A DNA stretch of 64,000 nucleotides from Anaerolineales bacterium (GTDB lineage: Bacteria; Chloroflexota; Anaerolineae; Anaerolineales; Villigracilaceae). Location of the stretch: assembly GCA_023382595.1 (NCBI GenBank), contig JAHDWB010000003.1, positions 62,001 through 126,000 on the forward strand, written 5' to 3'. Each line of letters begins with the position of its first letter. Positions within the stretch are counted from its first letter, which is position 1. Positions 8,899-18,217 of the stretch are shown here, one piece after another. The notes below the pieces were generated by a model. That model saw nothing but the letters and a program-made list of their open reading frames with translations, ran no database searches and was not told where the DNA came from. Position numbers and translations under genes: made by a program.

Positions 8899-10212
8899 AT
8901 GAATAAGCGTTTGCTCGCTTTACTTTCGTTGCTGGTGATCGCCAGCATGATGCTCGCCGCATGCGGCGGTGGCGGCGGAACCGGTGGCGACACTGGCTCT
9001 GGCGGCGATACTGGCAGCGGTGGCGACACCGGCGCCAGCGGCTACGAATGCACCGACCCGCTCGGCTGTGTGACCATCGGACCCGATGAACCCGTCCACG
9101 TTGCCTTCTGGGGCGTTCTCTCCGGCGCTGACAGCAGCCTCGGTGAAGATTCCAAGCGCGGCGTCGAGATCGCCATTGACGATCGCGGCGGACAGATCCT
9201 TGGTCATGACATCCTGTTGACCACCGAAGACGGCTTGTGCACGCCTGAAGGCGGCGCCACTGCCGCGCAGAAGCTTGCGACCGATACGTCGATCGTCGGC
9301 TTGGTTGGTTCCACCTGCTCGGATGAAACCGTCGGCGGTATCGCTGCGATCACCAATGCTGGTCTGACCACCATCTCCCCCGCCAACACCCGCCCGGTGT
9401 TGACCGATCCGAACCGCGGTCCTGACTACGCCGGTTATCTCCGCACTGCGCACAGCGATGCCTTCCAGGGCAAGGCTGTGGCTGAATTTGCCTACAACGT
9501 TCTTGGCGTCCGCAAGGCTGCCACCATCCATGACGGCTCCGCCTACGCGGAAGCCCTCCAGCAGGTCTTTGCAGACGAATTCGCCGCCCTCGGTGGTGAA
9601 GTTGTTGCCCAGGAAGCAGTCGCCAGAGACGCCACCGACATGCGCCCTGTTCTGACCACGATCGCCGCTGCCCAGCCTGAGTTCGTGTACTTCCCGGTGT
9701 TCGTTGCCGGCGGTGGTTTTATCGTCAACCAGATCCGTGACGTTGCCGGTCTCGAAGATGTCAAGATCGCCGGCTCCGATGGTATCTTCACTGCCGACTT
9801 CCTTGAAGCGGGCGGCGAAAACACCGTAGGCATGTACCTCTCCAGCCCGGACTTCGGCGCCTTCCCCGGCGGTTATCCTGAGTTCATCGAGAAGCATAAT
9901 GCCAAGTACGGCGGCGCTCCGCTCTCTGTCTTCCACGCACACGCCTATGATGCCGCGAACATGCTCTTCGCCGCCCTCGAAGCGGTTGCCGTCGTGCAAG
10001 AAGATGGAACCATCTTCGTTCCCCGTCAGGCTCTGCGCGATGCCGTCTACGCCACCCAGAACTTCCAGGGTGTGACCGGCTCGCTCTCCTGCTCGCCGTC
10101 CGGTGACTGCGGTGCTCCTGTGATCGCGATCTACGAGATCACGAATGCAGATCCCGCTTCCTGGGATCCCCAGAACGCCGACAACCCGAACCCCAAGAAG
10201 ATCTACCCCTAG
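8899..10212 (+). CDS. livK: branched-chain amino-acid ABC transporter, substrate-binding lipoprotein
   Basis: Extracellular solute receptor of a LivFGHM-type importer. The 437-residue protein starts with a lipoprotein signal peptide whose lipobox LAAC places the modified Cys at about residue 22. A Gly-rich tether with three GGDTGS-type repeats follows. The remainder is a Leu/Ile/Val-binding type periplasmic fold (PVHVAFWGVLSG..., VGSTCSDETV, TISPANTRPVLTD). The start has GGAGG a few bases upstream. The ligand may be amino acids, short amides or urea; the fold alone does not decide. The gene is first in a five-gene operon, and a hairpin behind it probably reduces readthrough so that the receptor is made in excess. 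Confidence 0.9.
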   Translation: MNKRLLALLSLLVIASMMLAACGGGGGTGGDTGSGGDTGSGGDTGASGYECTDPLGCVTIGPDEPVHVAFWGVLSGADSSLGEDSKRGVEIAIDDRGGQILGHDILLTTEDGLCTPEGGATAAQKLATDTSIVGLVGSTCSDETVGGIAAITNAGLTTISPANTRPVLTDPNRGPDYAGYLRTAHSDAFQGKAVAEFAYNVLGVRKAATIHDGSAYAEALQQVFADEFAALGGEVVAQEAVARDATDMRPVLTTIAAAQPEFVYFPVFVAGGGFIVNQIRDVAGLEDVKIAGSDGIFTADFLEAGGENTVGMYLSSPDFGAFPGGYPEFIEKHNAKYGGAPLSVFHAHAYDAANMLFAALEAVAVVQEDGTIFVPRQALRDAVYATQNFQGVTGSLSCSPSGDCGAPVIAIYEITNADPASWDPQNADNPNPKKIYP

Positions 10213-10235
10213 TTCGTAATACCATTGGCAAGAAA

Positions 10236-10275
10236 AGTGGTGAGGCAGGTATCTGCCTCACCACTCATATCTTTT
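10236..10275 (+). terminator. hairpin between livK and livH (attenuating or processing site)
   Basis: A perfect 13-bp stem (AGTGGTGAGGCAG / CTGCCTCACCACT) with a GTAT loop is followed by a weak T-run. Such hairpins behind a binding-protein gene commonly stabilise or partly terminate the mRNA. Confidence 0.65.
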
Positions 10276-10291
10276 AGCAAGGAGTCGGTTA

Positions 10292-11359
10292 ATGAAAACG
10301 ACACTGGGAGAACGGCTTACTGACTGGTCCATAAGCGGTTTCATGTGGGGGTTCCGCATCCTGATTGTCTTTATTGTTGTGGCGGGCACGTTTTTCACAC
10401 TTCAAAGCGGAAAATACACAGGCGAGCAGTGGATCGACTTTATCGTCTTTGGAGTATCACAGGGCAGCATCTACGCCCTGATCGCGCTTGGCTATACCAT
10501 GGTATATGGTATTTTGCGCATGATCAACTTTGCCCATGGCGAAATCTTCATGAGCGGGGCATTCAGCGCCTATTTCCTTGCCACCTGGCTTAACACGATT
10601 GGATTTGTAGATGCAAATCCCGTTCTCGGTCTTTTAATTCCCATATTATTTGCAATGTTCATGTCCGCCTGCATCGCCATGCTTGTGGAGCGTGTCGCCT
10701 ACCGCCCCCTGCGCAATGCGCCGCGTCTTGTACCGCTCATCAGCGCCATCGGCGCATCTTTTTTTCTGCAATATACCTTCCGCGGTTTTTTTGGACCCGG
10801 CGTATATGCCTACCCCCCCATCAAAGCGCTGGAGGGTGAATGGGTCATCTTCGGGGTAGGCATCCTGAAGGTACAGATCATTGTAGCTGTTGCCGCCGCG
10901 CTCATCATGGCTCTTCTCTACATCATCGTCATGCGCACAAAGCTGGGAAAAGCCATGCGTGCCGTCTCCGAGGATAAAGATACTGCCGCTTTGATGGGCA
11001 TCGATGTGAACCGCATCATCGTCTCCACCTTTGCCATCGGTGCTGCCATGGCGGGAGCCGCAGGCGTGCTTTACGCGCTTATCTATCGCCAGGTTAACTT
11101 CTTCATGGGCTTTACTCCGGGCATCAAAGCCTTCACATCCGCAGTGTTGGGCGGCATCGGTAATATCCCCGGCGCCATGCTCGGCGGACTTGTGCTTGGC
11201 GTATTTGAATCCATCGGTCCGGCGCTCTTCCTCGACGGGCTTGGCATCATCCGCCCCTACCAGCTCAAGGATGCCATTGCCTACACCATGCTTGTCATGA
11301 TCCTGTTGTTCCGCCCCTCGGGTATTTTGGGCGAACGCCTGACGTCCAAGAAAGCCTAA
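10292..11359 (+). CDS. livH: branched-chain amino-acid ABC transporter permease LivH
   Basis: Inner-membrane permease subunit that pairs with LivM. The 355-residue protein has about eight hydrophobic segments and the family motifs YALIALGYTMVYGILRMINFAHGE and GKAMRAVSEDKDTAALMGID, the latter being the loop that docks on the ATPase. It has an N-terminal segment of about 45 residues with one extra membrane helix before the LivH core. An AAGGAG ribosome-binding site precedes the ATG. It lies 79 bases after livK and 11 bases before livM. Confidence 0.93.
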   Translation: MKTTLGERLTDWSISGFMWGFRILIVFIVVAGTFFTLQSGKYTGEQWIDFIVFGVSQGSIYALIALGYTMVYGILRMINFAHGEIFMSGAFSAYFLATWLNTIGFVDANPVLGLLIPILFAMFMSACIAMLVERVAYRPLRNAPRLVPLISAIGASFFLQYTFRGFFGPGVYAYPPIKALEGEWVIFGVGILKVQIIVAVAAALIMALLYIIVMRTKLGKAMRAVSEDKDTAALMGIDVNRIIVSTFAIGAAMAGAAGVLYALIYRQVNFFMGFTPGIKAFTSAVLGGIGNIPGAMLGGLVLGVFESIGPALFLDGLGIIRPYQLKDAIAYTMLVMILLFRPSGILGERLTSKKA

Positions 11360-11370
11360 AGGTGAGTTCA

Positions 11371-13095
11371 ATGAAAAAAGAAAACTTCATTTGGAGTTCC
11401 ACCAAGATCGGGCTGCTCGCAGGCGCAATCGCCGTCTTCCTTTGTCTGGTCGGCATGGTTGAAGTATTCAGCAAACGGGATGTCATCGAGAAAGTTCTCA
11501 CGCTTGGGATGTTCCTTTTACTAGCCACAAGCATCCTTGCCGGTTTTCTCGCCTCCCGCCGGACCTCGGAACTGCTCGATGGAAACAAAGCCCCGTCCAA
11601 CCTGTTGGCGGGAGCGATCGCGGGTTTAGCCATGGGCGCCGTTCTGGCATTCTTCGTACTCTTCTCCAACCAGGTCAATCTGCGCGCTGTATTCCTGAAC
11701 GTCACACCGGCGTTGATGCAATTGCTGACCTTCAATCAGGGAGTTGGCGGCGTGTGGCAGCTTCCGGTTTTGGGAGCAGTTTCCGGCTTGGCTGGAGGCG
11801 CATTCCTGCTGATCCCCCAAAACTTCCGCAAGCCCATTGTCCAGGCGCTGATGGTCATTATCTTTCTGGCGCTTTTCTCCAGCCTGTTCCGCATCATCAT
11901 GATCAATCAGGGCGGCGGGATCGAAAGGACCGCGCGCACCATCTTCAGCCAGACCGGTTTGACCATTACCGGCGGTTTGATTTTCTTCTTCGGCACCATT
12001 CTTTTCTCTGTTTTGTGGTCCACCCAACGGGAAAGGGTGCAAAACTCCGTTGACAGACTTCCCAAAAAGGGAAAAATCTCCCTGCGGGTTTTCAGCATTA
12101 TTCTGCTTGCTTATGTTGTGATCATGCTCCCGCAGGCGGCAGGACCTTTCATTGCGCAGGTCGTCGTCATCATCAGCCTGTACATCCTGATGGGACTTGG
12201 ACTTAATATCGAGATCGGTTTTGCCGGTCTGCTCGATCTTGGCTTCGTGGCGTTCTATGCCATCGGCGCATATACCGTCGGCTTGCTGACCTCTTACGGT
12301 GAGTACGGCTTGCAGCATGTCTCCTTCTGGGTGGCGGTGCCTATTGCGGTGCTGGTCGCCATGCTGTTCGGAGGTATTCTCGGCGTCCCGGTGCTGGGGG
12401 TGCGCGGCGACTATCTTGCGATCGCCACGCTCGGTTTCGGCGAGATCGTACGCCTGCTGGCTGGCTCAGATTTTATGGCAAGATGGCTTGGCGGTCCGCG
12501 CGGTATTATCGGCATCCAAAAACCATGTATCGGCACGCTCGGCGAATTCGTCGCTGTGGATATTCCACGAGTCTGTAACGGCATCGAGCTTGGAAAACCG
12601 CAGGATATTTATTACATTGCGATCGCCAGCGCCCTGCTGATCGCGTTCTTCTCCTATCGTCTGCGCGAATCCCGCCTCGGGCGCGCGTGGATGGCGATCC
12701 GTGAAGATGAAGATGTGGCGGAAGCGCTCGGCATCAAGTTGGTGCAAGCCAAATTGCTCGCCTATATGCTCGGTGCGGCGTTTGCCGGTCTGGGCGGCGC
12801 GATCTTCGCAACGCTGGTCGGTTCCATTTTTGCGTCCAGTATGCAGTTGATCGTTTCGATCAATGTGGTTGCCTTGATCATCGTGGGAGGCATGGGCAGC
12901 ATCCCGGGCGTGATTGTCGGCGCGATCGCATTGATCGGTTTGCCTGAACTCCTGCGCGAGGTCTCCGAGTTCCGTTTCCTGTTGTACGGCGTAGCCTTGA
13001 TCGCGGTCATGCTCGCCAAACCGGAAGGACTTTGGCCCTCCGAAACCATCAGCCGTGAACTGCATCACGACGAAGTTGCAGAGACCACATCGTAA
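11371..13095 (+). CDS. livM: branched-chain amino-acid ABC transporter permease LivM, with long N-terminal membrane extension
   Basis: Second permease subunit. At 574 residues it is clearly longer than the usual 300-420. The LivM core begins near residue 225 (LYILMGLGLNIEIGFAGLLDLG..., then GVRGDYLAIATLGFGEIVRL and the ATPase-docking loop AWMAIREDEDVAEALGI). The first 225 residues add about six further membrane segments of no recognised family. The ATG at 11371 has AAAGGTGA about six bases upstream; a GTG nine bases earlier overlaps that site and is less likely. The gene sits between livH and livG in the operon. Confidence 0.9.
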   Translation: MKKENFIWSSTKIGLLAGAIAVFLCLVGMVEVFSKRDVIEKVLTLGMFLLLATSILAGFLASRRTSELLDGNKAPSNLLAGAIAGLAMGAVLAFFVLFSNQVNLRAVFLNVTPALMQLLTFNQGVGGVWQLPVLGAVSGLAGGAFLLIPQNFRKPIVQALMVIIFLALFSSLFRIIMINQGGGIERTARTIFSQTGLTITGGLIFFFGTILFSVLWSTQRERVQNSVDRLPKKGKISLRVFSIILLAYVVIMLPQAAGPFIAQVVVIISLYILMGLGLNIEIGFAGLLDLGFVAFYAIGAYTVGLLTSYGEYGLQHVSFWVAVPIAVLVAMLFGGILGVPVLGVRGDYLAIATLGFGEIVRLLAGSDFMARWLGGPRGIIGIQKPCIGTLGEFVAVDIPRVCNGIELGKPQDIYYIAIASALLIAFFSYRLRESRLGRAWMAIREDEDVAEALGIKLVQAKLLAYMLGAAFAGLGGAIFATLVGSIFASSMQLIVSINVVALIIVGGMGSIPGVIVGAIALIGLPELLREVSEFRFLLYGVALIAVMLAKPEGLWPSETISRELHHDEVAETTS

Positions 13096-13107
13096 AGGAC
13101 AGCAGAG

Positions 13108-13935
13108 ATGACATCCATTCTGACTGCCAAAAAAGTAACCAAACGCTTCGGCGGGCTTGTCGCCGTCAACTCGGTGGATTTCGAAATTCCAGAAAAATCC
13201 ATCGTCAGCATTATCGGACCGAACGGCGCAGGCAAGACCACCTTCTTCAACTGTATCACCGGCTTCAACAAAGCGGATGAGGGTACGATCACCTTCGAAG
13301 GCAACGAGATCCAGAGCCTTCGCCCGGATCAGATCACCCGCTTTGGAATTTCGCGTACCTACCAGAACATACGTCTGTTTGCCGGCATGACCGCGCTGGA
13401 AAATATCCTGGTCGGACAGCATAAATTCCTGCATTCTTCATGGATCAGTGCCATCCTGCGCACCAAAGGCATGATCGAAGAAGAGAAGAACGCCCTCGCT
13501 GAAGCCCAGAAACTGCTCAATTTTGTAGATTTGAAAGGCAAAGGCGACCAACTCGCCCGTAATCTTGCCTACGGCGAACAACGCCGCCTCGAGATCGCCC
13601 GGGCGCTTGCTACACGTCCGAAACTGCTCCTGCTGGACGAACCCAGCGCCGGCATGAATCCGCGCGAAACGGAAGACCTGACCGCCTTTATCCGCCGCCT
13701 GCGCGATGAACTGGGGATCGCCATCCTGCTCATCGAGCATCACATGCGGGTGGTGATGGGAATTTCCGAACAGATCACCGTGCTGGATTACGGTGAAAAG
13801 ATCGCCGAGGGCACGCCAAAAGAGATCCAGTCCAACCAGCGCGTGATCGAAGCCTATCTTGGACGCGGTGCAGCCACCGAAGGCATGGAAGGTGCGCACG
13901 AGCGGTTCAACAAGAAAAAATCCATGAAACAGTAG
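13108..13935 (+). CDS. livG: branched-chain amino-acid ABC transporter ATP-binding protein LivG
   Basis: One of the two cytoplasmic ATPases that drive the transporter. The 275 residues contain Walker A GPNGAGKTTFFN, the family ABC signature LAYGEQRRLEIARAL, Walker B LLLLDEPSAGMNP and the switch His in LLIEHHMRVV. The C-terminal part has the ABC-BCAA extension EIAEGTPKEIQ...VIEAYLG. It lies 12 bases after livM and 6 bases before livF. Confidence 0.95.
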   Translation: MTSILTAKKVTKRFGGLVAVNSVDFEIPEKSIVSIIGPNGAGKTTFFNCITGFNKADEGTITFEGNEIQSLRPDQITRFGISRTYQNIRLFAGMTALENILVGQHKFLHSSWISAILRTKGMIEEEKNALAEAQKLLNFVDLKGKGDQLARNLAYGEQRRLEIARALATRPKLLLLDEPSAGMNPRETEDLTAFIRRLRDELGIAILLIEHHMRVVMGISEQITVLDYGEKIAEGTPKEIQSNQRVIEAYLGRGAATEGMEGAHERFNKKKSMKQ

Positions 13936-13941
13936 GTCAAG

Positions 13942-14655
<714 letters not shown>

Positions 14656-14721
14656 CCCAATTTGCACTACACGCAAACGCAGAGGTACAATCATGTCCTC
14701 TGCGTTTTTGTTACATCCATC

Positions 14722-14755
14722 AGACCTGACAGGTTTTGGGAAACCTGTCAGGTCT
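14722..14755. repeat. 15-bp perfect palindrome (intergenic repeat)
   Basis: AGACCTGACAGGTTT and its exact complement AAACCTGTCAGGTCT flank a TGGG loop between livF and the next gene. It has no T-run on either side. It looks like a dispersed palindromic unit but could also end liv transcription. Confidence 0.6.
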
Positions 14756-14771
14756 TGCAAAAGGAGTCACC

Positions 14772-15761
14772 ATGCTGATACTCAACGCACAGGACGTCCG
14801 CAAAGCATTGCCGATGCGCGACGTGATCGAAGCCATGAAACAGGCATACGCCTCCCTCTCCGACGGGCAGGCTGAAGTCCCACTGCGGACGCGTTTGCCA
14901 ATCCCGAACCACGACGCGCTCGCCATCTTCATGCCCGCCTACGTCCACACCTCCGAAGCGGATGCGCTCGCCGTCAAGATCGTCAACATCTTCCCAAACA
15001 ACCCCGCCCGCGGACTGCCCTACATCCAAGCCGCCGTGCTCGCGTTCGATGCCGCTTCAGGGAACGCCTCCGCCATGCTCGAAGGCAGTTCACTCACTGC
15101 AATCCGCACAGGAGCAGGAAGCGGCGCCGCCATCGACCTGCTCGCCCGCAAAGACAGCAAGGTCGTCGCCATCTTCGGCGCAGGCGCACAGGGACGCACC
15201 CAACTCGAAGCCGCATGTTCGGTCCGCAGGGTGGAAAAAGCTTGGGTGTTTGATTCAGACCCAAAGCGGGTGGAAGCGTTCGTCAAAGACATGGCTGGAC
15301 AGGGCGCGATTCCTTCCACGCTCGAACCTGCTTCAACCGCCCAAGCCGCCGTCAAAGACGCGGACATCATCTGCACCGCCACTACATCCACCTCCCCCGT
15401 CTTCGCGGATGCGGACCTCAAGCCCGGCGTTCACATCTCCGCCATCGGCTCGTACACGCCAGAGATGGTGGAAGTGCCCGCGGAAACCATCGCCCGCGCC
15501 AGCGTCTTCGTGGATTCGCGCTCTGCTGTCCTTGCCGAAGCGGGCGACTTGATCCAGCCGATGCAAAAAGGATTGATCACCGAGGCGCACGTCCGCGCGG
15601 AGTTGGGCGAGATCGTACTCGGCAAAAAAGCGGGCAGGGAATCGGAGACTGAGATCACCTATTTCAAATCCGTCGGCGTGGCGGTGCAGGATGCCATCGC
15701 CGCACAACTGGCGTTGAAGAACGCGAAAGCAATGGGATTGGGACAGGAAATTCAGTTTTAG
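14772..15761 (+). CDS. ornithine cyclodeaminase / mu-crystallin family enzyme
   Basis: NAD(P)-dependent enzyme of a family that includes ornithine cyclodeaminase, alanine dehydrogenase and ketimine reductases. The 329-residue protein has the family N-terminus (ALPMRDVIEAMKQAY), the substrate-binding KIVNIFPNNP, GSSLTAIRTGAGSG, and the nucleotide-binding GAGAQGRTQLEA (about 137-148). The ATG at 14772 has AAGGAG upstream; the frame opens earlier inside a palindromic repeat and that part is discarded. The position behind a branched-chain amino-acid transporter and before an FAD amine oxidoreductase suggests amino-acid or imino-acid catabolism. The real substrate is not decided by the motifs. Confidence 0.85.
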   Translation: MLILNAQDVRKALPMRDVIEAMKQAYASLSDGQAEVPLRTRLPIPNHDALAIFMPAYVHTSEADALAVKIVNIFPNNPARGLPYIQAAVLAFDAASGNASAMLEGSSLTAIRTGAGSGAAIDLLARKDSKVVAIFGAGAQGRTQLEAACSVRRVEKAWVFDSDPKRVEAFVKDMAGQGAIPSTLEPASTAQAAVKDADIICTATTSTSPVFADADLKPGVHISAIGSYTPEMVEVPAETIARASVFVDSRSAVLAEAGDLIQPMQKGLITEAHVRAELGEIVLGKKAGRESETEITYFKSVGVAVQDAIAAQLALKNAKAMGLGQEIQF

Positions 15762-15769
15762 CCCCGTAG

Positions 15770-15788
15770 GTCACGCTTTCAGCGTGAC
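15770..15788. repeat. palindromic repeat, GTCACGCT type
   Basis: GTCACGCT-TTC-AGCGTGAC is a perfect 8-bp inverted repeat directly behind the cyclodeaminase-like gene. The same core recurs at 52321-52345. Confidence 0.6.
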
Positions 15789-15810
15789 GATTCAAATACA
15801 CGCGGAGGGC

Positions 15811-15829
15811 GGCAGGTTAAAAACCTGCC
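15811..15829. repeat. palindromic repeat, GGCAGGTT type
   Basis: GGCAGGTT-AAA-AACCTGCC is a perfect 8-bp inverted repeat in the same gap. It resembles the AACCTGNCA core of the repeats at 14722 and 30998. Confidence 0.5.
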
Positions 15830-15849
15830 CTACAATATAAGAGGACACC

Positions 15850-17004
15850 ATGAATCTACCAACCACAGCAGACATCGTCATCATCGGCGGGGGCGTGATG
15901 GGGGCAAGCGCCGCGTATCACCTTGCAAAGCGCGGAGCAAAGAACATCATCCTGCTGGAAAAGGAGGAATTTTTTGGAACAGGCGCAACGGGCAGGTGCG
16001 CGGGCGGGGTACGTTATCAATTTTCCACCGAGATCAACGTGAAACTTTCGCAGGAAAGCCTGCCGATGATCGAACATTTCAAAGAAGAAACGGGGCAGGA
16101 TGTGAACTACACCCAATGCGGATATTTGCTGGTGGCGACCAATGAAAAAGATGCAACCACCTTCAAACACAACGTGGAATTGCAAAACCACCTCGGCGTG
16201 CCGACCCAACTGCTCAGCGGAGATGACGTCCGCGCGCGGCTGCCGCAGATGAAATTCGATGACGCCATTGCAGGCACGTTCAACCAGAAGGACGGCATCG
16301 TGGACCCGAACGGCATCGTGATGGGATACGTCCTCGCGGCGCAAAAGATGGGTGTGCAGGCGGTCACAAACGCCGAGGTGACGGGAATCAACGTCAGCGG
16401 CGGGGAGGTTCGGGCTGTACAAACCAATTTGGGCGAAATCCAGACGCGCATGGTCTTGAACGCGGCAGGTCCGTGGGCAGGATTGATCGGTCAAATGGCG
16501 GACGTGTCGCTTCCCATCGTCCCTCTCCGCAGGCAGATGTTCACCACCAATCCCCTGCCCGAAGTGCCCCCGGATTTTCCATTTGTGATCGATTTTGCCA
16601 AGTCGTTGTACTTCCACCGCGAAGGCGAAGGCTTGCTGATCGGCATGAGCAACCAAAATGAAAAGCCTGGTTTCGACCAAAACGTGGATGAAGATTTTGA
16701 GTTGGTCAACCTGGAAGCAGCGATTGATCGGATGCCGCTCGTGGAACGCGCCAGCCGCGCGTCGCATTGGGCGGGCTTGTACGAAGTGACTCCCGACGCG
16801 CATCCGATCTACGGCGGCACGGACGTGAAAGGCTTCACCATCTGCACGGGCTTTTCGGGGCACGGCTTCATGCACGGACCCGTTTCTGGCAAGTTGATGA
16901 GCGAATATATCTTGGATGGAAGTTACTCCACGCTGGATGTTTCGATGCTCGACCTGAAACGCTTTGAAGAGGGGCGTTTGATAAAAGAGTACAATGTGGT
17001 GTAA
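15850..17004 (+). CDS. FAD-dependent amine/amino-acid oxidoreductase (DAO family)
   Basis: A 384-residue flavoprotein like sarcosine oxidase beta subunit, proline or D-amino-acid oxidases and dehydrogenases. The dinucleotide-binding motif is at the N-terminus (DIVIIGGGVMGASAAYHLA), followed by LLEKEEFFGTGATGRCAGGVRY. The C-terminal part has GLYEVTPDAHPIYG and CTGFSGHGFMHGP, the usual FAD-contact region. It probably oxidises a secondary or D-amino acid to the imine, which would suit the neighbouring cyclodeaminase-family enzyme. Substrate unassigned. The ATG has GAGGA nine bases upstream. A palindromic repeat lies between it and cinA. Confidence 0.87.
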   Translation: MNLPTTADIVIIGGGVMGASAAYHLAKRGAKNIILLEKEEFFGTGATGRCAGGVRYQFSTEINVKLSQESLPMIEHFKEETGQDVNYTQCGYLLVATNEKDATTFKHNVELQNHLGVPTQLLSGDDVRARLPQMKFDDAIAGTFNQKDGIVDPNGIVMGYVLAAQKMGVQAVTNAEVTGINVSGGEVRAVQTNLGEIQTRMVLNAAGPWAGLIGQMADVSLPIVPLRRQMFTTNPLPEVPPDFPFVIDFAKSLYFHREGEGLLIGMSNQNEKPGFDQNVDEDFELVNLEAAIDRMPLVERASRASHWAGLYEVTPDAHPIYGGTDVKGFTICTGFSGHGFMHGPVSGKLMSEYILDGSYSTLDVSMLDLKRFEEGRLIKEYNVV

Positions 17005-17005
17005 T

Positions 17006-17079
17006 TAAACACGAAGGACACCAAGTACACAAAGGGATAGGCTTTGTCGTCGCTTTTCCTTCGTGACCTTTGTGTTTAG
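17006..17079. repeat. dispersed inverted repeat (ACACGAAGG type)
   Basis: The left part TAAACACGAAGGACACCAAG and the right part CCTTCGTGACCTTTGTGTTTA form an imperfect inverted repeat that fills the gap before cinA. A shorter related segment (CCACGAAGTACGCGGAGTACG) lies at 35050-35070. Confidence 0.55.
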
Positions 17080-17089
17080 ACAGGAATTT

Positions 17090-18217
17090 ATGACCTCAGC
17101 AGAAATCATCACCATCGGCACGGAAATATTACTCGGCGAGATCGTGGATACGAACACGCGCCACATCGCGCGTACTTTGCGCGGCTTGGGCGTGGACTTG
17201 TACCGCACCATCACCATCGGCGACAACGTCGAGCGCATCGCGGAATCGATCCGTAATTCGATGGCGCGCGCCGACATTGTCATCACCACGGGCGGGCTGG
17301 GTCCCACGGTGGATGATCCCACACGTGAAGCGGTTGCCAAAGCGCTTGGCGTCGAAACCGAATTCCGCGAAGATTTGTGGCAGCAGGTGGTGGAAACGAT
17401 CTCAAGATACGGACGCAAGCCATCTGAAAATCAAAAGCGGCAGGCGTTCGTTCCGCAGGGCGCAATCGGTGTAAAAAATCCCGTCGGTACTGCGCCTTGC
17501 TTCATCGTCGAAACGCCGCGAAACGCAATCATTTCCCTGCCCGGCGTACCAAACGAAATGGAACACGTTCTGCACGAGTCCATCATTCCGTATCTGCAAG
17601 AACGCTTCAACCTCGATCAAATTCTCAAAGTCCGCATCCTCCATTGTGCAGGTCTGGGCGAAGGCACGATCGACGAAAAGATCGCCGATCTCGAAAGGCT
17701 CAGCAACCCCACCGTTGGTCTCGCGGCGCATACCGGCGTGGTGGATGTCCGCATTGCGGCGAAGGCGAAGACCGAAGCCGATGCCGACGCGATGATCGCG
17801 CAGGTCGAGGCGCAGGTCCGTGAGCGGCTCGGCAATCATGTCTTTGGTGTGGATGATGATCGGCTGGAAAAAGTCGCTTTGGATGCAGTGGCAAGACGGG
17901 GATTAAGTCTCGCGGCGATTGAGTCAGGATTGGATGGTCTGCTGGCGCGGAAGATCCCCCACACCGCTTCAATCCCCAATCTGACAACTGATTCGCTTCG
18001 AGAGGCTTTGCGCGCCGCCCGAACCGAATCCAACGCGGACGTGGCGCTTGGAGTTGCCGTCTTCACGGACGAACGCGCCGCCGAGATGGCAATGATCACG
18101 CCGAAGGGCGAGAAGAGTCATCGCATCACCTACGGCGGACCGCCCAAAAGCCTGCCACGCTGGAGCGTAAACCTCGCCCTCAACTGGCTGCGGACAACGA
18201 TGGAGGAAATGGAATAA
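17090..18217 (+). CDS. cinA: CinA-like protein with degenerate C-terminal amidase domain
   Basis: The N-terminal molybdopterin-binding-like domain is well conserved (EIITIGTEILLGEIVDTNTRHIAR, then TTGGLGPTVDDPTREAVAKAL). It is followed by the middle COG1058 region. The C-terminal domain, which in CinA/PncC deamidates nicotinamide mononucleotide, should show an ESCTGG active-site motif. Here the matching stretch reads AAIESGLDGLLARKIP and the domain is short, so the amidase is probably inactive or altered. Length is 375 residues against about 410-420 in usual CinA. The start ATG at 17090 was chosen over an earlier in-frame codon inside a repeat. Its stop shares one base with the next start. 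Confidence 0.82.
   Translation: MTSAEIITIGTEILLGEIVDTNTRHIARTLRGLGVDLYRTITIGDNVERIAESIRNSMARADIVITTGGLGPTVDDPTREAVAKALGVETEFREDLWQQVVETISRYGRKPSENQKRQAFVPQGAIGVKNPVGTAPCFIVETPRNAIISLPGVPNEMEHVLHESIIPYLQERFNLDQILKVRILHCAGLGEGTIDEKIADLERLSNPTVGLAAHTGVVDVRIAAKAKTEADADAMIAQVEAQVRERLGNHVFGVDDDRLEKVALDAVARRGLSLAAIESGLDGLLARKIPHTASIPNLTTDSLREALRAARTESNADVALGVAVFTDERAAEMAMITPKGEKSHRITYGGPPKSLPRWSVNLALNWLRTTMEEME

Noticed and set aside
8920-9999. 359-codon minus-strand frame inside livK
   Set aside because: Its Gly/Asp-rich composition mirrors livK codons on the other strand, and livK has a signal peptide and ribosome site.
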